In this document: positions 35,206-46,981 of the stretch, in pieces
How the letters are laid out: each line of letters opens with the position of its first letter
Position numbering within the stretch: the stretch's first letter is position 1
Assembly (NCBI GenBank): GCA_948099385.1
Contig: CANUEZ040000107.1
Location: forward strand, 434,001 to 498,000
Length of the DNA: 64,000 nucleotides
From: Fasciola hepatica
Lineage: Eukaryota > Platyhelminthes > Trematoda > Plagiorchiida > Fasciolidae
Direction of reading: 5' to 3'
Made by a program: the position numbers and the translations under genes
Notes under the pieces: generated by a model
The model's database searches: none
Told to the model about the DNA's origin: nothing
The model's input: only the letters and a program-made list of their open reading frames with translations

Positions 35206-35830
35206 CAGCGACCACGTTCAAACCACCTATCAGGAAATGAAGAAATGGCCTGAAGGCGCTTGGCACACCTCAAAAAAGACCTTTTTGGGAAGCCCAGTTC
35301 AATTTTGAGCACCAACATTTCACGACAGAACAGCTTGGAATTGGCCGACCTAGTGGTGTTCACGGTGCCTGGGTGGAACTGCATGGCCGGCGGTGAAAAT
35401 GCGTCCTTCGACAAAGCAACAATTACTGAGCTGAAACCACTATCCATAAGTGAACTCCAAGCGACTGCACCGCTGTTGGGTTTTCAGGCAGCAACAATGC
35501 TAAAAGAAAACTGCACCACCATCGAACAGAGCTTTGCATATTGGACTGATCTTACAGTTGTGTTAAATTACAGGAAACCGGGAAAACGAAGAGCGTGCTC
35601 GAAACATCAGAAAGTTATTTTACTAACAGCAGGAAACAGCAATGAAAACGTTGATGACTCGACCTCAAAACTTTATACAAAGGACGAAATAGTTCGCGGA
35701 CCGCCTCGCGCCAGTTATTCGGCTTTCTGTTCCAATTCACCCTCTACAACTATTCAGTTCGACCGATTTCTCCGAACAGTTGCAAAATGTACTGAGTTCC
35801 ACCTTCTTTTACAAGATGTACGGAGGTGAA
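35206..35830 (+). pseudogene. BEL/Pao RNase H domain, copy 2
   Basis: The 190-residue frame 35260-35829 contains ATITELKPLSISELQATAPLLGFQAATML and AYWTDLTVVLNY, matching the BEL/Pao RNase H pattern RLEL-AAVLG-A and WTDSTVVL. RNase H removes template RNA. The frame is fully open across the domain, unusually long for this decayed locus, but it joins neither an intact RT upstream nor an integrase downstream. Confidence 0.75.
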
Positions 35831-36279
35831 AAGGAAAATTCAACAAGACTTCACTTGAACATTTCGAATGCGGCTTATTAGCCAGAATCACATTGTGAAA
35901 CTACTCTTGCCTTTGAAGAAGAGCATTTATTCACATTCCGTAGAGCGTTGTTTGCCACATATTTTTACAAAGAATGACTTTGAAGTACTCTAGTAGGTGT
36001 CAGTACTCGATCGATTCTCGTGTTCATGTGTGCTATGTTACTGCCCGTCGTGCACCTGTTTTCGAAGCTGACTTATAACCAGGAACCGATTTTCGGTTTT
36101 TTCAGAAAAATTAGTGTGGTAACTTCATGTGATTCCACTGTTTCCTGACCTTTCAAATTTACACGATATAGCATTGTCACTTGAATGCTGCATCCATGTT
36201 CAACTTCTGCACTCGCGTTTCTAAGCAAACTTTGTTGAACTAGTTGCTGCAATAGTTCATTGCTTGAGAAATGTAGACC
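35831..36279. other. Unassigned region
   Basis: Between the BEL copy 2 remnant and the next LINE. Nothing recognised. Confidence 0.4.
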
Positions 36280-36379
36280 AAGCTAGTGCAGCGGAATGTT
36301 TTACTCTGGATTTCCATCATTTTGATCGCCCGTCTAACGGTGTGCATCGGTCTACTGATGAACATGCAAATTTCAAGTT

Positions 36380-36890
36380 GTGCGGCGGGCTTTGGAATTG
36401 ATTCCTTATGGATTGTGTGGTTTGTTAGAACCCAGTCACACGGGCAAAAAATGTGGAGTAGCCGTGATACTTCGTAATGCTTGCGGTATCGGTAATAAAT
36501 GGGGGCAACTGTCGGTCGGGTTCAAGGGGATAGACTTTATAGCCCTTGCTGAATGGTGGCCACATGGGAGGACAGATTAAATCCAGCGTATCCGGAGGGA
36601 TCAGTCGTGCTCAGAGCTGACTCTGAGGGTGAAATAACAGAAGGAGAAAGAGGAAGAGAAGAATTGTTGGAAGCCCAACACAACGGCAAGGGAGCTTTTG
36701 ATCTACGCCGACCAGTATACAGGCAGAGGCACATTAAATAAAATTTGAATTCGGTGGCGCTAGTGCGTGTTTATAGGAGCCTATCCCTTGACGTGGAGTA
36801 AGATGAAGGTTTACCACAATACCTAGCAATATGTGCTAGAAAACTGAATGTTTATCCCTGGAGTCGCCAGACCACAATGAGGAAAAGGTA
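36380..36890 (+). pseudogene. CR1-like endonuclease fragment
   Basis: Contains GVAVILRNACGIGNKW and FKGIDFIALA (36440-36550), then in other frames LVRVYRSLSLDVE and LPQYLAICARKLNV (36755-36850), matching the CR1 endonuclease pattern GGVALLLR, V-VYRSPS and L-NFL. The sequence becomes unrecognisable after 36970. Confidence 0.55.
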
Positions 36891-37054
36891 GTAGTACAGC
36901 ACACCCGCCACCACAACAAATGGGGGAGGGTCAGACTCCAGGGACATAGAATCCAGTTGTTTCCAAATGTTTCGCGAAACAGATGAAGCAAGCACCGACT
37001 CCCCGCTAGAGAAAGGTGACCACAGAATCACCAGGTTCCAGTTCTTTGGTCATA

Positions 37055-40000
37055 ACCATAATACTAATATTAATAATTTATTTCGAAGAAGCTGGAAGCA
37101 TGCCTCACACACGATCAAACATTTTACAGGCCATAGAGTATACAGAAAAATGTGTGAAAAGTTTAGAAATATTCAAGATATACGAAGGGTGAGAGATGGA
37201 AGAGCGATAAGTGAATGCCCACCAGGGAATAATGGAGGGAGCTTAAGTGAACCCATGGATTGATTTAAATGTGTGCTCGGCAAATTTGAAAGTCAAGGTC
37301 AGATGCAGGATCTGTCTTAGTCAAGTGAAGGAGATCAGGACCTGCGGGTTTTACATGGGGAGAACCAAAATGGGCATGAGAAACTATGGTAACGAGAAAC
37401 GATGAGGATAAGAAGGAAAACAAGGGAAGAAATGAAGAACAAAATTAGGGTGTTATGGCCAGGGATTAGGTAGTCATGAAGTATGCTAGAAGTTAACAAA
37501 AAACGGTGTCAATTTGAAAAAAGGGGGCGAAAAATGCAATGCGTAAAGAGTGAGTCAGACGGTAACAGTGGTTTGAAGGAACGAGATACGTTGAAAGTGG
37601 GGCATAGATATGGACAGAATGGGAGCATATCGTGAGAGGCTGCTGCATTGTGGCGAGGGAAGTGGCCGACAAAGAGCTTTAGGATGCAGGGAAAATACTT
37701 GGACATGCATATGTGTACATTTGTATATCTATACATATCTGCATGAGTGGGAGTGAATAAGGTTGAAGTGTTAGAACACGGAAGTAGCCGTGTTTGGAAG
37801 AGATAGGTAGGGTTAGTTCAAATGATAAAGAATTAACTTGGATAGATCCTTATGATTTTTTTCATGACGGGTGAACATGAGAGATCAGCAGAAAAAGAGA
37901 AAAGACTTTGGCAGCACACAATTGATTTTGTGAGCAGGAGTTCATAAAGGTGGAAATGTAGAGGAAAGGACCAACGAAAAAAGGTATGAGTGAATCTACC
38001 AATCTGATTAGCGCAGGTGTGATATGTGATGACGGTCGAAAATGGGTGAAGTTTTAACAAATAGACGCACATTATGCAGCAAGAAGACGGACGTGGAAGT
38101 GGCTGAAGAACACAGAGAGAATGGAAATGCAAAGTGATTGGAACAGTGTAAAATATCGGTGAAGAGCGGTAACTTAGGGATTGGATGAACTGTGGCGTAA
38201 AGATGCATCAGTTGTAACAGCAAGAAACATGGGAGGAAAATAAAGAAATAAAGGATCAGAAAGACCACTTAATGACAGATCACATGGTCTGAAACCGTAC
38301 GTGAAAATGATGACCTGACAATGACCTTACATTAGACGGAAAGCGGGAAAGTGGCGCAGCCTGAAAGGCACACTGATGCCCGTGGCGAGCAATATACGAA
38401 ACAGATGAGAGTACTGAGAGAACAAACCAGGTAAAAGATGACTAATCAGGTCGTTTTACTGCAGATGACACAGGGTAAAGACCGAGAAGAATAAAAAGAA
38501 GACAAGTAATCGGACAGGAAAGCCTGCGATAAAAAGGCCCGAGAATTATGCGTGCTTCAGAGTTAGGAGAATGGAACTGTAAGCTGCGTGCTTGCAGGTG
38601 AATACACAAATAGATTGAGCCAGAAGTTGCTACTCGGGGCACTGTCTGTGGGGAAGATCTACGGAAGAATCGCAGAGACAAACATAGAAAATATGGCGAT
38701 GGTGAAAAGAAAATAAACTTGTGCGTAAAAAATGAACGAGAAGGAAAGGCAAGTTCTTTTTGTTTTTGTTTACGGATGGGTCTGATGCGTAATAGTCCGG
38801 GTGTAAGATGGACAAAAAAAGCTTTAACAAAATGGTAGCTAGTGAGGTATGCAATCAGTGCGTTTTATAGGTATATGGAGGTACCAAGTGAATAGAGATT
38901 AGAAGCCGAAAAAGGCGAAATGGGTAGAAAAAAATACTTCGGACTTGGACAGCGTAAAATGGATAGAGCGAGGGTGACATTAGACAGTGAGGTTTGTCAC
39001 GGTGAAAATAGGAACAATAACGTTATGGTTGTGTCTGCATATGGGGTTAGAACAGCACGGAAGAGAAGTGACAAGATTGCGGACTAGAATGATAGATGAG
39101 CAAACCATGGTGTACGAAGAAAGGTCGGAGCATGCGATCTGCAACCGACGGCAATGGGTGCGGTAGGGTGAGAACAGTTGGAGAGGGCAATCCGCAACCA
39201 GTGCTAGCGGGTGGGGCCGACCGTGCGCTGGACACCACATCTGAAGAACACTTCGTGAACTGAACACAGGAGGTGTGATCCCCCAGCCCACTTGCGCTCG
39301 CACATCGTGGCAAACGGCCTGCACGCCCGACGTGCGCCCGCCATAGCGGTGGATCTGACCGCGCCCCACACGGTTGGGAGTGGCACGAGTGGTCATTGAT
39401 AATTGGACAGAGGCAAAGCAACCGCAAAAGGGTGGTGTGACCTATGATCAATTGTCCAGGATGTGAGACCGCGGACGGCTGAGCCAACGGGAAAGGCTGT
39501 TGGTAGACTGCCATACAGCATTATTATCCGGGCGCACCGGCCGGAAAGATATCCAGTATATTGCTCGAAGTGGTTAGCCGGCATTGAAAATCGCTGGAAG
39601 CGGAAATGAGATGGAGGAACGCAGTCTAGATATGGCCCAGCTAAGGATCAAATGTTAAAAAAAAGAGCGAAGGCAAAGCACGAGCAAGTCGATGCAGCTG
39701 GTCCTTAAGACGAATTGAGGCCATGGAAAGTGGGACTAAAAGAGGGAACGGATAAGTAAGAGCTAAAGGATTCCGCATGGAGGTTATTACTTGACCTACA
39801 GCAGTCATTCAGTAGAGGATAAAAGTAAGTTTTGCATGAAATTAAGGAGGAAACTCAGCTGAGGTATAGGGTGGGGGCGGAAATTGTGACTTCACAAATG
39901 GATGTTGAGTACAGTTATTCAGCCAAGTCAAGTGAGGGAAAAGAGACAGAATTTTCCAGTTCAAAATAGCAGAAGTAGTGATGTAAGTTTATGTGGTGGG

Positions 40001-40250
40001 ACCTGATGTAGGGAATAGGTAACGTGAGCCCAATTACATCAAGGAGCGCCCAGCTGGTGCACATTCTGTTGCAATACAGACGGAGACAAAAGCAGGGGAA
40101 ACATTGGAGGAGGAAGACATGCATAAATCGGTGAATAGATGAGCAGGAACCACCAGATAAGTGACGAAGGCTTTACCGGAGATTTGATGGAAGGCGTCTT
40201 ACATCAATAACACATTAGCTAGCTTGAGATGTGAATGGCAGCGTGAAAGA
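37055..40250 (-). mobile_element. Probable antisense retroelement insert, purine-rich on +
   Basis: About 3.2 kb with strong strand asymmetry: the + strand is A/G-rich, the - strand C/T-rich and rich in long open frames without known domains (for example 39047-39514, -). At 37055-37115 the - strand ends gaggcatgc ... ttcttcgaaataaattattaatatt, like tail type Y (13795, 33245). A CR1 endonuclease precedes it and the CR1 linker resumes after it, supporting an insertion. The 5' end (near 40250) is not sharply defined. No RT motif was found inside. Confidence 0.5.
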
Positions 40251-40269
40251 AATTCGAAGTATATCAGGA

Positions 40270-41078
40270 GCAATTTTCTTCGTGTGACAGAGGAAGTAGG
40301 TCCGCTGCGCAGAGTTTAGAGAAGAGGTTTATCACCGTGGCGGAAAAGTAGTAAAACCCGGGCCCTGAAGAGTAAACACCGGGCATATCAAAGATTTCAG
40401 GAAACAGGTGGACCATAAAGCCTCATACAGTACAGAAGAATAAACCCACAGGCAGTAGAACAACGGGGTCAAAGAAATTGGTCTGTGCCTAATCCGACGG
40501 AATAGTTCGAAGTATTAGCGGAAGATGTTTTACTGACCCAAGAATCGCCTGCTCGGGGAAATCCCCAGGACCAGACGACAAGCACCCCGAAATCTTAAAC
40601 CGACGACCGGGATACCCGCGCGGCTTCGGGCTGACCTGTTTAACAAATCTCTTGGGGAGATACATTGGACTACTGGGTGGAAGTCGGGGTAAAGACACCA
40701 CCTCATAGGTGTGGTGGAGGTGGTTGATTGGCGGGCTATCGGCTCTCTCTATCGGTAATATCAGAATTGATGGAGGGGACCATAAGAGCTGTGTTGGTTG
40801 AGGGCTTGGAGTTGAATAACCTGGCCTCGGGCGAGCAGCTCAAATCCACGAAAAGAAAGTCCTGCCTCAGCAAAGTCTTGGGCCTCCTTGAAGAGACAAC
40901 CACGGGACTAGACCATGACGTGAAAGTTGGAGTGTGTTATCTGGACTCTCACAAAGACTTTGATGGCGTAAACCATGGACTGTTGTACAACCTAAGTGGG
41001 ATCAGCGTGGCCAATGGGCTGAGGGGCCGGCTTTAAAACTACCTGTGCTATCGTCGGTTCTGCTTTGAAGTCAGGGAC
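40270..41078 (+). pseudogene. CR1-like linker and RT N-terminal half
   Basis: Linker pieces AYQRFQETGG and INPQAVEQRGQ (40330-40470), then IACSGKSPGPDDKHPEIL (about 40545-40600; RT motif KSPGPD-I-P), RYIGLL, VISELMEGTIRAVL, STKRKSCLSKVLGLLE, and the first Asp motif VCYLDSHKDFDGVNHGLL (CYLDF-KAFDSVNH). It breaks off at EVRDCS exactly where LTR copy A begins. The catalytic FADD box is absent. Confidence 0.75.
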
Positions 41079-41452
41079 TGTAGCGATCGGTCGTGGAAAA
41101 TCCCCCAGAAAACCACTGCATTTCCCTGCTCCTTGGCATCACCCACTTACTTACACTATTGACTTGTTTTATGCACTGTATGTTTCTACGAACCAACGCT
41201 TGTTTGTTCGCGTCCAGCGCGCTGCTCTGGCATATACTTGTTCTGGACCTGCGTGACGCACGTGCTCCCTTCTCGCACGCCGCAAATCGGTTCTCGTTTT
41301 CTGAGTCCTTTTGATCGCATAATTGAGGTCTTTACCTGTTTCGTGTTATTGTTTATTTGATAACCTAGTATCGCAGAATTTCACGGATATTCACTTTCTG
41401 ATTTTGGGATCCATTGCGAATTTAGGTACGTATTTCTAAAACGTGTTTTACA
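41079..41452 (+). repeat. BEL/Pao LTR copy A (solo)
   Basis: 374 bases from TGTAGCGATC to GTTTTACA. Positions 41088-41329 are identical to the core of copies at 48046-48287 and 55919-56160. No purine tract precedes it and no primer-site string follows it, so it is a solo LTR. Its 5-base flanks (gggac / ccccg) do not match, and the LINE sequence on its two sides is not contiguous, so a deletion accompanied or followed insertion. Confidence 0.85.
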
Positions 41453-41990
41453 CCCCGGAGCCATGCTACCTGTTCACACTGCACTGATGAGACCTCACCC
41501 TTAGTGCATAGTCTACGCCCGGGCTCCACAATTAATTAGGGAAGCTCACGCACTGGGGAGAGTTCAGCGGGGGTCCACAAGATTGATCTCCGTTCCATGG
41601 GGAATTCGGTACAAGAACAGACTAGCATCGCTAGATTTTTTCTCCCCCAAGAGTGTGGGTACAACAGGGTACTTAATAGAGACTATGAAGTAACTAAGTG
41701 GTTCGTTGAGAGCGGATAAATCATTATTTTCCCCGGTGGCAAAAACTCCACCCTCCGAGGGCATGAGATAAGTTTCTCCAAGCTAAAGGCCAACAAGAAA
41801 AGCGTTGTCCAGGTTTTCTCAAGCATTGTAATAAGCGACTGAAATAAACTCCCAACATATGTCGTGGCAGTCGATACCGTCAGCCGTTTTATAAGGAAGT
41901 CGGACTTCGCGCAAGCACATATATTTCATTAGTGTCCGTAAAACGGTGGACAGCACTCAGGAGAACCTTTTCTCTGGCTTCTTTCTTTTT
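41453..41990 (+). pseudogene. CR1-like ORF2 C-terminus and 3' region
   Basis: Decayed frames give YARAPQLIREAHALGRVQRG, then RYKNRLASLDFFSPKS and later a NSQHM ... VAVDTVSRFI piece (about 41850-41890), matching the Y-RLK-LGL-SL-RR region and the closing motif of CR1 ORF2. It continues to a T-rich 3' end near 41990. Confidence 0.6.
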
Positions 41991-43659
41991 ACTCCTCTCT
42001 TAAGTATTTTTTTATCAGTGGTCTTCCACCTACACCTACCTGATGCTTCTTAGATCCTTTAATTTCCTCCCTCACAAGGGACCTGACGTTAAGGTGACTA
42101 GACATTTTCGTGACGAGTGAACACGCTAGATGCGGAGCTTTTTCTATGTCGGAAAGTCGCCCCTGATAACCTCCCCTATGGCTACACCATAAACATCAGG
42201 CGCGTCGGATTTTCGTAAGCCAATAAACAAGAAAGGATTCCAAAATTTTAAAGCTCGGGGAGACGCGGGGCTCACATTTGCAGGAAACTGGAATCCCATT
42301 TGGGTTCGTCGCCAGTCTTGTGCTTTGATTTGTTTTCTGCGTGTTCTGCGATGCACCTCCACCAACCGTCTGATTATCTCAAATAAGATGCTAGATCTTA
42401 GACAGCTAGTGGCTGGCGGGAAACCTCACATTCTAGCAGTCACAAAACTTGGCTCACTCCAGAAGACCTAGAATAAGAAAGTTTTATCACCGGACATATC
42501 TGAATCCAAGGGGATTCCTTAGGAAGTGAGACTCGTGCGGCGGTTTCGTATCTCAGTGATAACCTTTCCTTCTGCTTCGTTTAGCCCTCACCCCACACCC
42601 CCTCTCGCCGACTCTTAGTGGAAGAAGATTACAATTTCTTCCCCAGAATTCCTCCCAGTGGGTGTGATTTATCGTCGTCCATGAACTAATTTGGAGGAAT
42701 CTCCTCATCTCATAAAATAACTGCAAGGTCTGTAACCAGTTTCCTCCCCAATTGCCTTTTACTGCTAGAGGATTTTAAAGCTCCGAGTATCAGTTGGACG
42801 GGAAACATCGCTGTTGGAGCTTTTGGCCAGGCACTAACAGAACTTGTAGCTGAATTTTCCTGGTCAAAATGTTTTGAAGAACCAGCTTGATACCGTATAT
42901 GGCTTGCTGTCTCACTGCTCGTTGTGGCAATCTTCACCGAAAACCACCAAGTAGATACGGTCAGCCTTCTTTCTCCTTCAGGCCAAATTGACCAAAATGC
43001 CCTGCAGTATGACCACCTAATTTTCTGGCCACCTGGTGCCTCCCAAGGCAAACTCACCCGTGCATTTAGGAAAACCAACTTTGATGGTCTAAGGCCGTTT
43101 CTGTCTCAAAAAGCTCTCCCTTTAAGCCCATTAGCTGACGCAGAAAGTCTCAACAATCATCTTGAAGGCTGTGTTCTTCGGGCTGACCACCTTATATCCC
43201 TAGGAAGCGAATCAGAGACAGCAGCAAGCATCCACCACCGCGATCCACCAGAAGCCCGATGAATGAACCCTTTCGGGAGTCTGCCAGACCTAAATCCGCG
43301 GTACTAGATACGGAAGCTGCGGAACCCAAAAGCATTTGTAATGTTTGCTAGGTTGAAGTAAGACAATTCTTTATCACACAGCAAATGTATATCCTCTCCC
43401 GAGAAAAAGTTGGAAGCCTCTCTCTTTTCAGACCTATGAGCAAAACCAGACAGCCAGGTTCAATTTGCACCTTGCCTTGGAGACGGCACTCCAGCCACGA
43501 CATTTTCCTAGGTGGCAGAATATGCTCGGTCGCATTTCCGGACGATCTTCACCTCCCTATCTATCTTCGTCCATTTCTTACACTCAAGCCTGACAGATGA
43601 ACAGCGTTTATGCACCACACCCCTTATAAGACAGGGGGCGGATTTCTACCTCTGTCTAC

Positions 43660-44080
43660 TTAGCCATTTAATTCGATGGGCCCAAATGAGATCTATCCTC
43701 GAATTCCTAAAGAAACGTCAGTAATATTGGCAAAAATCTACACGGAGCTCTTTCAGCGATATTCAGACAAGGGTCAGTTTTCAACCTCTTGGGAAAGGAT
43801 GGCAGTCAGCCCTTTCTTCCAAAATGGCGTTCATTATCAACCAGGGGGCCACAAACCTATTAACCCGGTAGGATTTTCGGGCGTATGCTCAAACTTGTAA
43901 TACAGGCACACCTGCGCAAGAATGGATTAGTCTTCTCGGCTAAGCATGACTTCTTACCGAGAAGGCCATACACCACCATTACGTCTTCCGGCAATGATAG
44001 TTTTACTCGTGCCCAAGACGAAGGCATGACTCAATACGTAATCTGTATCGACTTTGCACGGTACCACACATACCCTCCAT
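43660..44080 (+). pseudogene. LINE RT N-terminal half (third LINE)
   Basis: Two overlapping frames: 43676-43900 with GPNEIYPRIPKE, LFQRYSDKGQFSTSWERMAVSPFF and GGHKPINP (RT motif GPD-I-P, then P--WK-A-V-P--K, then NYRPISL), and 43885-44091 with LRKNGLVFSAKHDFLPRRP (QHGF--GRS) and YVICIDFARYH (the first catalytic Asp motif). The second catalytic box falls in decayed sequence after 44160. Confidence 0.7.
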
Positions 44081-44814
44081 GCACAGACTAAAACGCCACG
44101 TGCTCTCTCTTTTGCGTAGCTTTCTCCCTGGTCACCCGCTCACGCCCAGAGCAGGTTCTTAACTCTGGGAGCTATGTCCAATCCACTCCGTTGTACTCCA
44201 AGGATGAGACCTTGGTCCTTCACTGTTTCTCATCCATAAAAATGACCTGCCACGCAACATATCAGTGAATATTGCAGTGTATGCCAATGATGGTACTATC
44301 CGGGGCAACGATGTCACACAATTGCAATCAGAGATGGACCACTCCAAGCAATGGTCTGTAAGCTGGAGACCACCATGCGGTGACGACACAACTGTGAACG
44401 TCGTTCGGTACCTCCGCGGATCAACTCCTCTAGACGAATAATGACACCTCAATCTCAAATGAGGAGCAGCATTAGGTCCTGTACTTTTGATTAAGTATAC
44501 GGCCTTCCTAACCCCATCACCGTCAACTAGCCAACAGGTCCACCTTTTGCATTCCCAACATGGTTAGAAGAGACTGCTCTATCGGTATGAAAATTGACTT
44601 CCAGATCTCTTGTGGGACTTACCTTCGACCTCCTCTAGGATACGGCAGCTAGATTGCACACCATGGCCTGGCTAAGGACCGGTGCATCTTGGAAAGTATG
44701 TAAAGAAAAGCCACGAAATCAGTTCAAGGGTTTTCGCGAAACTCATGCCCTGAAAGGCTGACCCACCTGAAACCGTGAGCTTCAGAAACTGACAGAACTA
44801 TAGGAGATCCTTTC

Positions 44815-45048
44815 TTGATGCAAGACCTGTTTACTACAGGGTTTGCAGTTCACGTTTTCAAGCGCTCGAGAATGAGCACCCTTAGGAGAGCACGCCAAGA
44901 AAGTATCCAAGCCTCGCCCTTGCACAAACGTCTGTTAGGACCTATCGTTCGAGGAAATGTCTCTTTTCGGAACAACTTACCGCAGGAGGTTCTCGACGAT
45001 CTCAGTAAAAAAGGCTTAAATTACAGTTGGACAAGTTCCTGGAGCTGA
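44815..45048 (+). pseudogene. LINE ORF2 C-terminus (third LINE)
   Basis: A 77-residue frame with LLGPIVRGNVSFRNNLPQEVLDDLSKKG, matching the closing W-N-LP-EV-A----FK motif of CR1-type ORF2. It marks the end of coding sequence of this element. Confidence 0.65.
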
Positions 45049-45499
45049 AGATTTCACTTTGAATATTTTTAATGTACCAGCCCGCGTCCGCTTTTCCTCG
45101 AGTTTTCTTCACCCAGCTTTTCTTACTATCTTCCAAGCCAAAAAGGAAAAAACTTGGGATTCTAAACATAGAAATTCGCTGTTGAGTTTCCGTTTGCTTC
45201 GACGTATAAAAATTGCGTTTTCATTGTGCCCTTTTATTGTGCACCTTCATGCCTACCTCTGAAGGTGATATTTATGTCGCATTACTGATCACCCTATACT
45301 ACTGTGCTACGACATGCCGCATTTGCCCCGGGTGGTCTTTCCTGTTGCCCATCTCCCTTGATTTTAGCGGACTGACCAAGGCAGAGAAGACAGTTCAAGT
45401 ACCGGGAACGACTGGGCTCTAACCTAGAACCGCTGTACAACTTCAAGACTTCAGGTAAATTTAAGGCCGCGCTCGGCGCGAGCCAACGAAGAATCTAGC

Positions 45500-45800
45500 T
45501 CTTTTGACGTCTGATTGATTTTCCAGGTCAGAATCTTTTGCCCCACCCAAGCTCAGCGATGTACTCTCTTTTACTCTTAGTGGCCTATGTTCCGGATGCA
45601 AGATATTGTCAAGATTTGTATTTTGAACCCATCTCCTTTTCGTATTGCATCATTATCCAGTGAGCTATCTTCCAGCCCTCCGGTGGCACTCATATAAAGA
45701 GGTAATCACAAGATCTGAGACCTTTTACGCCTCAGCCTTGTACCCATGCACCATTTCAAGAATACTTCAACACATCAGGACAAGTAAGGTGGCCCCGTAC
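45500..45800 (+). repeat. Dispersed repeat R, copy 1
   Basis: Shares gatgcaagatattgtcaagatttgtattttgaaccc and the downstream block (cggtg-cactcatata, gagacctttta, ttgtacccatgcaccattt) with copies at 46130-46520 and 59720-60115. Non-coding; class unknown. Confidence 0.7.
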
Positions 45801-46129
45801 ACTCCGATAAGTTTCAAAAAACTGTCCGGTTGCTTGTAGGCGACCTTCGCAGCCAGCCGCGCGTAGACCCACAGCGAAGCGGGTAGCTGACCTCTAGACT
45901 TTTCCGGGCTTGAGGGATTCGGTAGTGGCTCATGGGTTTGCCGCAGCAGGCCATGCTCCAATCGAGGTCTAATATTTGTGGAGTATAACAGACAAAAAGC
46001 AATATAAGACGGTTTTCCGAGGGAAAGACCAATTGCCCCGGAAATACTGCGTACTAAGGCACAGGCTCCATCTGTACGGCTTCCCGCGGCAAGGCAGCAC
46101 GGCGTGCGCGGTCCAAAGACCTTGCCGTC

Positions 46130-46520
46130 TAAAGCTTGAAGGATTTTCCAAGACGGGATAGTTTGCGCTACTCATGTTGGCCGGAAAGGCTTCTCTTGCT
46201 GCCCAGTGTTCTATGTTCGGGGTCGCCGGCAATACAGGAAGCAGGAGGCAGCCAGAACCAGCATCCGAAACCCCTTCGCGCCTTCCGGTGGTCTGTCTCC
46301 CAGCTCACCGACAATAACAGATGCAAGATACTGTCAAAATTTGTGTTTTGAACCCCCATCTTCCTCCCGATGCTCAGTATACGGTGAACTATCGTCGAGC
46401 TCACGGAAGGCTTTCAGATAACAAGAAAATCACAGGATCCGGGACCATTTAGGCTTTAGCCCCGTACCCGTTTTCTACTGAAAGACTTCAAGACTTGGGG
46501 CTCGCAGTCGGCGGAAGTGG
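46130..46520 (+). repeat. Dispersed repeat R, copy 2
   Basis: Contains gattttccaagacgg at its start and cagatgcaagatactgtcaa ... gtgttttgaaccc, gataacaagaaaatcacagg, gggaccatttaggctt and gttttctact. It matches the order of blocks in copy 3. Confidence 0.75.
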
Positions 46521-46980
46521 TGGGAGAGTTGCACGATCCATCCCTCAAGCGAAAACTAGGCGACTTTCTGAATAGTAATTGGAGTGATTCCTTTCCTGAG
46601 GCCAGTCCGAGATCTGTCTTGGCGAGGCATCCACGGGAGTTTTTTTATCTGCCTCTACGCAACTGCGCTACAGCGTGACGGATTCCTGCTTGGAAATCGA
46701 AGTTGGTGGACAGCCGCAAATTCAGTATCATTATTTAACTATAAATCGATGTCCTGCTCGTAAGTCATACTAAGAAACAAAAATACAAACTGTAGCAAAA
46801 CATTGTCACTTCAAAGAACTAAGAGGAGGGTGATTATCTGGAAAATTGGCCTTTTGCAATTCGAACAGGGGAACAGAAACATTAGTGTGACGAACTAGCT
46901 GGTTAGTGAAAAGCAACGAACTAGAAAAGGGTGGGCCGACGTGGTACCTAGTTGGCGATAGAGTGAGAATTAGCCGTTGA
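46521..46980. other. Unassigned region
   Basis: No recognisable gene or repeat. Confidence 0.4.
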
Positions 46981-46981
46981 G

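Larger units (their letters stand above)
31332..35830 (+). mobile_element. BEL/Pao LTR retrotransposon copy 2, incomplete
   Basis: 5' LTR, a leader carrying an inserted or shared tail-Y repeat (33098-33245), gag, protease region and RNase H. RT is mostly missing and integrase and 3' LTR are absent, so a large 3' and an internal deletion occurred. Frames are broken but individual stretches (35260-35829) remain open. Confidence 0.7.
36280..41990 (+). mobile_element. CR1-like LINE split by two insertions
   Basis: Endonuclease pieces at 36380-36890, linker and RT start at about 40270-41078, C-terminus and 3' region at 41453-41990. The order and strand fit one element. Between endonuclease and linker sits an antisense purine-rich insert (about 37055-40250); between RT and C-terminus sits LTR copy A (41079-41452), with the intervening RT catalytic region lost. 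Frames are broken in all parts. Confidence 0.65.
42380..45050 (+). mobile_element. Third decayed CR1/Jockey-like LINE
   Basis: Endonuclease relics at 42380-42850 (KMLDLRQLVAGGKPHILAVT, VGVIYRRP, then FKAPSISWTGNIAVGAFG with the DFK/DFN-type site degraded), RT N-terminal motifs at 43660-44080 (GPNEIYPRIPKE, GHKPINPVGFSGV, KHDFLPRRPYTT, ICIDFARYH), RT catalytic region scraps at about 44170-44340, and the C-terminus at 44815-45048. Stops and frameshifts are frequent, and this lineage differs from the other two LINE families in the window. Confidence 0.7.

Noticed and set aside
39047..39514. 155-codon open frame on the - strand
   Set aside because: No motif; long frames here follow from the strong base skew, which removes stops.
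41093..41314. 73-codon open frame repeated at 41093, 48051 and 55924
   Set aside because: It lies inside LTRs and is open because the three cores are identical; the diverged LTR copies do not keep it. Treated as part of the LTR, not a gene.
41476..41505. ctgatgagacctcaccc as a hammerhead ribozyme core
   Set aside because: The required GAAA after stem II and the flanking stems are missing. Other ctgatga strings (23099, 36353) also lack them.
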